Shown: piece by piece, positions 6,343 through 7,370 of the stretch | Layout: the number at the start of each line of letters is the position of its first letter | Numbering within the stretch: position 1 is the stretch's first letter | Source of the DNA: Dehalobacter sp. CP | Lineage (GTDB): Bacteria; Bacillota_B; Desulfitobacteriia; Desulfitobacteriales; Syntrophobotulaceae | DNA length: 7,370 nucleotides | NCBI GenBank assembly: GCA_009910795.1 | Contig: VMEE01000020.1 | Coordinates: 1-7,370 of the forward strand | Reading direction: 5' to 3' | Notes under the pieces: model-generated | What the model saw: only the letters and a program-made list of their open reading frames with translations | Database searches by the model: none | Told to the model about the DNA's origin: nothing | Position numbers and translations under genes: made by a program

Positions 6343-7203
6343 ATGTTCGACTTTATTGCTGTGCCCATGGGACACATTCTTAAGTTTTTGTATGATACGA
6401 TTGCTTTTCAAAATTATGGTATAGCGCTTGTGATGTTCACAATAGGCGTGAAAACAATGCTTTTGCCCCTTGCGATACGGCAGCGCAGATCTACGCTGGT
6501 GATGAACAGGTTACAACCGCAACTTAAGGAACTTCAGGATAAGTACAAAACCGACTCTGAGAAATTACAGGCAAAACTGGCGCAGTTTTATAAGGAAAAT
6601 CACTATAGTCCTCTGAGTGGATGCCTTCCACAGCTGATACAGCTTCCGCTCCTGTTTGGTATGTACCAGGTCTTTTCACGTCCGTTAACCTACATGTATG
6701 GATTTTCGGCGGAAATCATTGACCAGTTATTTCAAACCATACCCTCTGCGTATCAGGGAGCGGAGCATATGAAGGACATGAGTATTTTAGGATACTACAG
6801 CAGCCATCCCGAACTGCTTACTCAGGTATCAGATATTCTTAATGGTTTCAGCCTGCCGAATATGAATTTGTTCGGGATCAACCTTGGGATTATTCCTTCC
6901 CAGGTTTTTTCCATGCATACTCTTTCCTTTGAAAACATGCTGCAGTTCAGCCTGCTGTTGATACCTTTGCTCGCTTTTGCCACATCGTGGATTGCAACAA
7001 AAACAGCGCGATATTCCATGCCCAACATACCGGAGCAAACATCCTCACCCAACCTATCAAAGTATATGGTGATGATCTCGCCGATTTTCAGTGGGATCAT
7101 CACCATTACGATGCCGGCAGGCATCGGACTATACTGGATTGCTGGCAACATATATCAAGTGATACAGGATCTGTTCTTGAAAAAGTTCATCAAAGAGAAG
7201 TAA
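6343..7203 (+). CDS. yidC: YidC/Oxa1-family membrane protein insertase
   Basis: A 286-residue insertase that moves hydrophobic segments into the cytoplasmic membrane. The first core helix (about 25-43) ends VKTMLLPLAIRQ, with Lys37 where many YidC proteins carry the hydrophilic-groove arginine. A cytoplasmic helical hairpin with charged heptads follows (46-88), then the conserved P-QLIQLPLLFGMYQVF segment (96-111), a long outer loop (114-195) containing LFGINLG, a helix at 198-220, a second cytoplasmic loop and the signature MPAGIGLYWIAGN (257-269). There is no lipobox and no large periplasmic domain, as in Gram-positive forms. AAAGGA (6326-6331) is 11 bases before the ATG, which is rather far. 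It follows plsY by 32 bases. The usual home of yidC, after rpmH and rnpA, is absent here, so this may be a second copy. Confidence 0.93.
   Translation: MFDFIAVPMGHILKFLYDTIAFQNYGIALVMFTIGVKTMLLPLAIRQRRSTLVMNRLQPQLKELQDKYKTDSEKLQAKLAQFYKENHYSPLSGCLPQLIQLPLLFGMYQVFSRPLTYMYGFSAEIIDQLFQTIPSAYQGAEHMKDMSILGYYSSHPELLTQVSDILNGFSLPNMNLFGINLGIIPSQVFSMHTLSFENMLQFSLLLIPLLAFATSWIATKTARYSMPNIPEQTSSPNLSKYMVMISPIFSGIITITMPAGIGLYWIAGNIYQVIQDLFLKKFIKEK
7066..7106 (+). repeat. Perfect 12-bp inverted repeat near the end of yidC
   Basis: ATGGTGATGATC (7066-7077) and GATCATCACCAT (7095-7106) pair perfectly across 17 bases, inside the yidC coding sequence about 100 bases before its stop. No U-tract follows. Confidence 0.55.
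7109..7126 (+). repeat. 7-bp stem-loop directly after the 12-bp repeat in yidC
   Basis: CGATGCC (7109-7115) and GGCATCG (7120-7126) flank a 4-base loop. It covers codons of the conserved MPAGIG segment, so the symmetry may be incidental. Confidence 0.4.
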
Positions 7204-7304
7204 CTCCATTTATTTGTCCAACTAAGCGGAAATGAATGGTATAGCGACTAATAGTCTGTTAAAAACCAATACCCTTGATTGCGAAAAGGATAGGAGGTCA
7301 GTTG

Positions 7305-7349
7305 ATGATCCGGACAGGGTTTTGGACACCTGAAAGCTATGAGGCGTAA
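7305..7349 (+). CDS. 14-codon ORF with a perfect ribosome binding site
   Basis: AGGAGGT (7292-7298) lies 6 bases before an ATG that opens MIRTGFWTPESYEA and then TAA at 7347-7349. The binding site is the best in the window, so translation very likely starts here. After the stop, the same frame continues through ATC into ATG at 7353. The ORF is therefore either a leader peptide for the next gene or the beginning of a larger gene broken by one stop codon. I do not recognise the sequence. No gene lies in 7204-7291 and no clear terminator follows yidC. Confidence 0.4.
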   Translation: MIRTGFWTPESYEA

Positions 7350-7352
7350 ATC

Positions 7353-7370
7353 ATGAAACGCAACAGGATC
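7353..7370 (+). CDS. Possible start of the next gene (cut by window edge)
   Basis: ATG at 7353 opens six codons (MKRNRI) to the window end. GAGG at 7341-7344, inside the preceding short ORF, is 8 bases upstream and could serve as a binding site. It is in the same frame as that ORF, so it may be a restart after the TAA or the rest of an interrupted gene. Too short to identify. Confidence 0.3.

Noticed and set aside
7237..7245. Extended -10-like TGgTATAGC after yidC
   Set aside because: Only four of six -10 matches and no -35 at a suitable distance; not enough to call a promoter.
7238..7273. GGTAT/ATACC repeat after yidC as a terminator
   Set aside because: Arms of only five bases, a long loop and no T-run; no terminator can be supported after yidC.

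Overview
The window looks like chromosomal DNA of a Firmicute, most likely a clostridium-like anaerobe with moderate GC. The grounds are strong GGAGG ribosome binding sites, sigma-A-type promoter boxes, a short YidC without a lipobox, a PlsY acyltransferase, and an AarF/UbiB kinase paired with a small phasin-like protein. No species can be named from the sequence alone. I saw no RNA genes, CRISPR arrays or insertion sequences.

The layout is a divergent pair of operons around a 334-base intergenic region (3342-3675). The leftward arm reads, in order, phasin-like protein (3341-3009), AarF/ABC1/UbiB-family kinase with two C-terminal membrane helices (3037-1430), Mbeg1-like/DUF2974 alpha/beta-hydrolase (1391-321) and the N-terminal 101 residues of a TetR-family regulator (303, running off the left edge). 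Genes overlap or lie 17-38 bases apart, so they look co-transcribed. The rightward arm reads radical SAM/SPASM protein (3676-5085), MntP-like six-helix membrane protein (5082-5672), PlsY-type acyltransferase (5687-6310) and YidC/Oxa1-type insertase (6343-7203). These genes overlap by 4 bases or are 14-32 bases apart. At the right edge a perfect ribosome binding site precedes a 14-codon ORF, which is followed in the same frame by a second ATG.

The intergenic region holds a good sigma-A promoter for the leftward arm, a plausible one for the rightward arm, and several perfect inverted repeats. Two of these are 21-bp dyads of equal length, one beside each promoter, and are candidate operators. 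The TetR protein in the leftward arm is the obvious candidate regulator.

Functionally, most genes point to the membrane or to lipids: an acyl-phosphate-dependent acyltransferase, an insertase away from its usual rpmH-rnpA setting, a lipase-like hydrolase, a membrane-anchored atypical kinase, a phasin-like protein that may bind hydrophobic surfaces, and a membrane protein resembling a Mn exporter but lacking its usual acidic residue. A radical SAM enzyme with a cysteine-rich C-terminus opens the rightward arm. The best reading is a regulated accessory membrane- or lipid-modification module, but its substrate cannot be read from the sequence and this role is inference.
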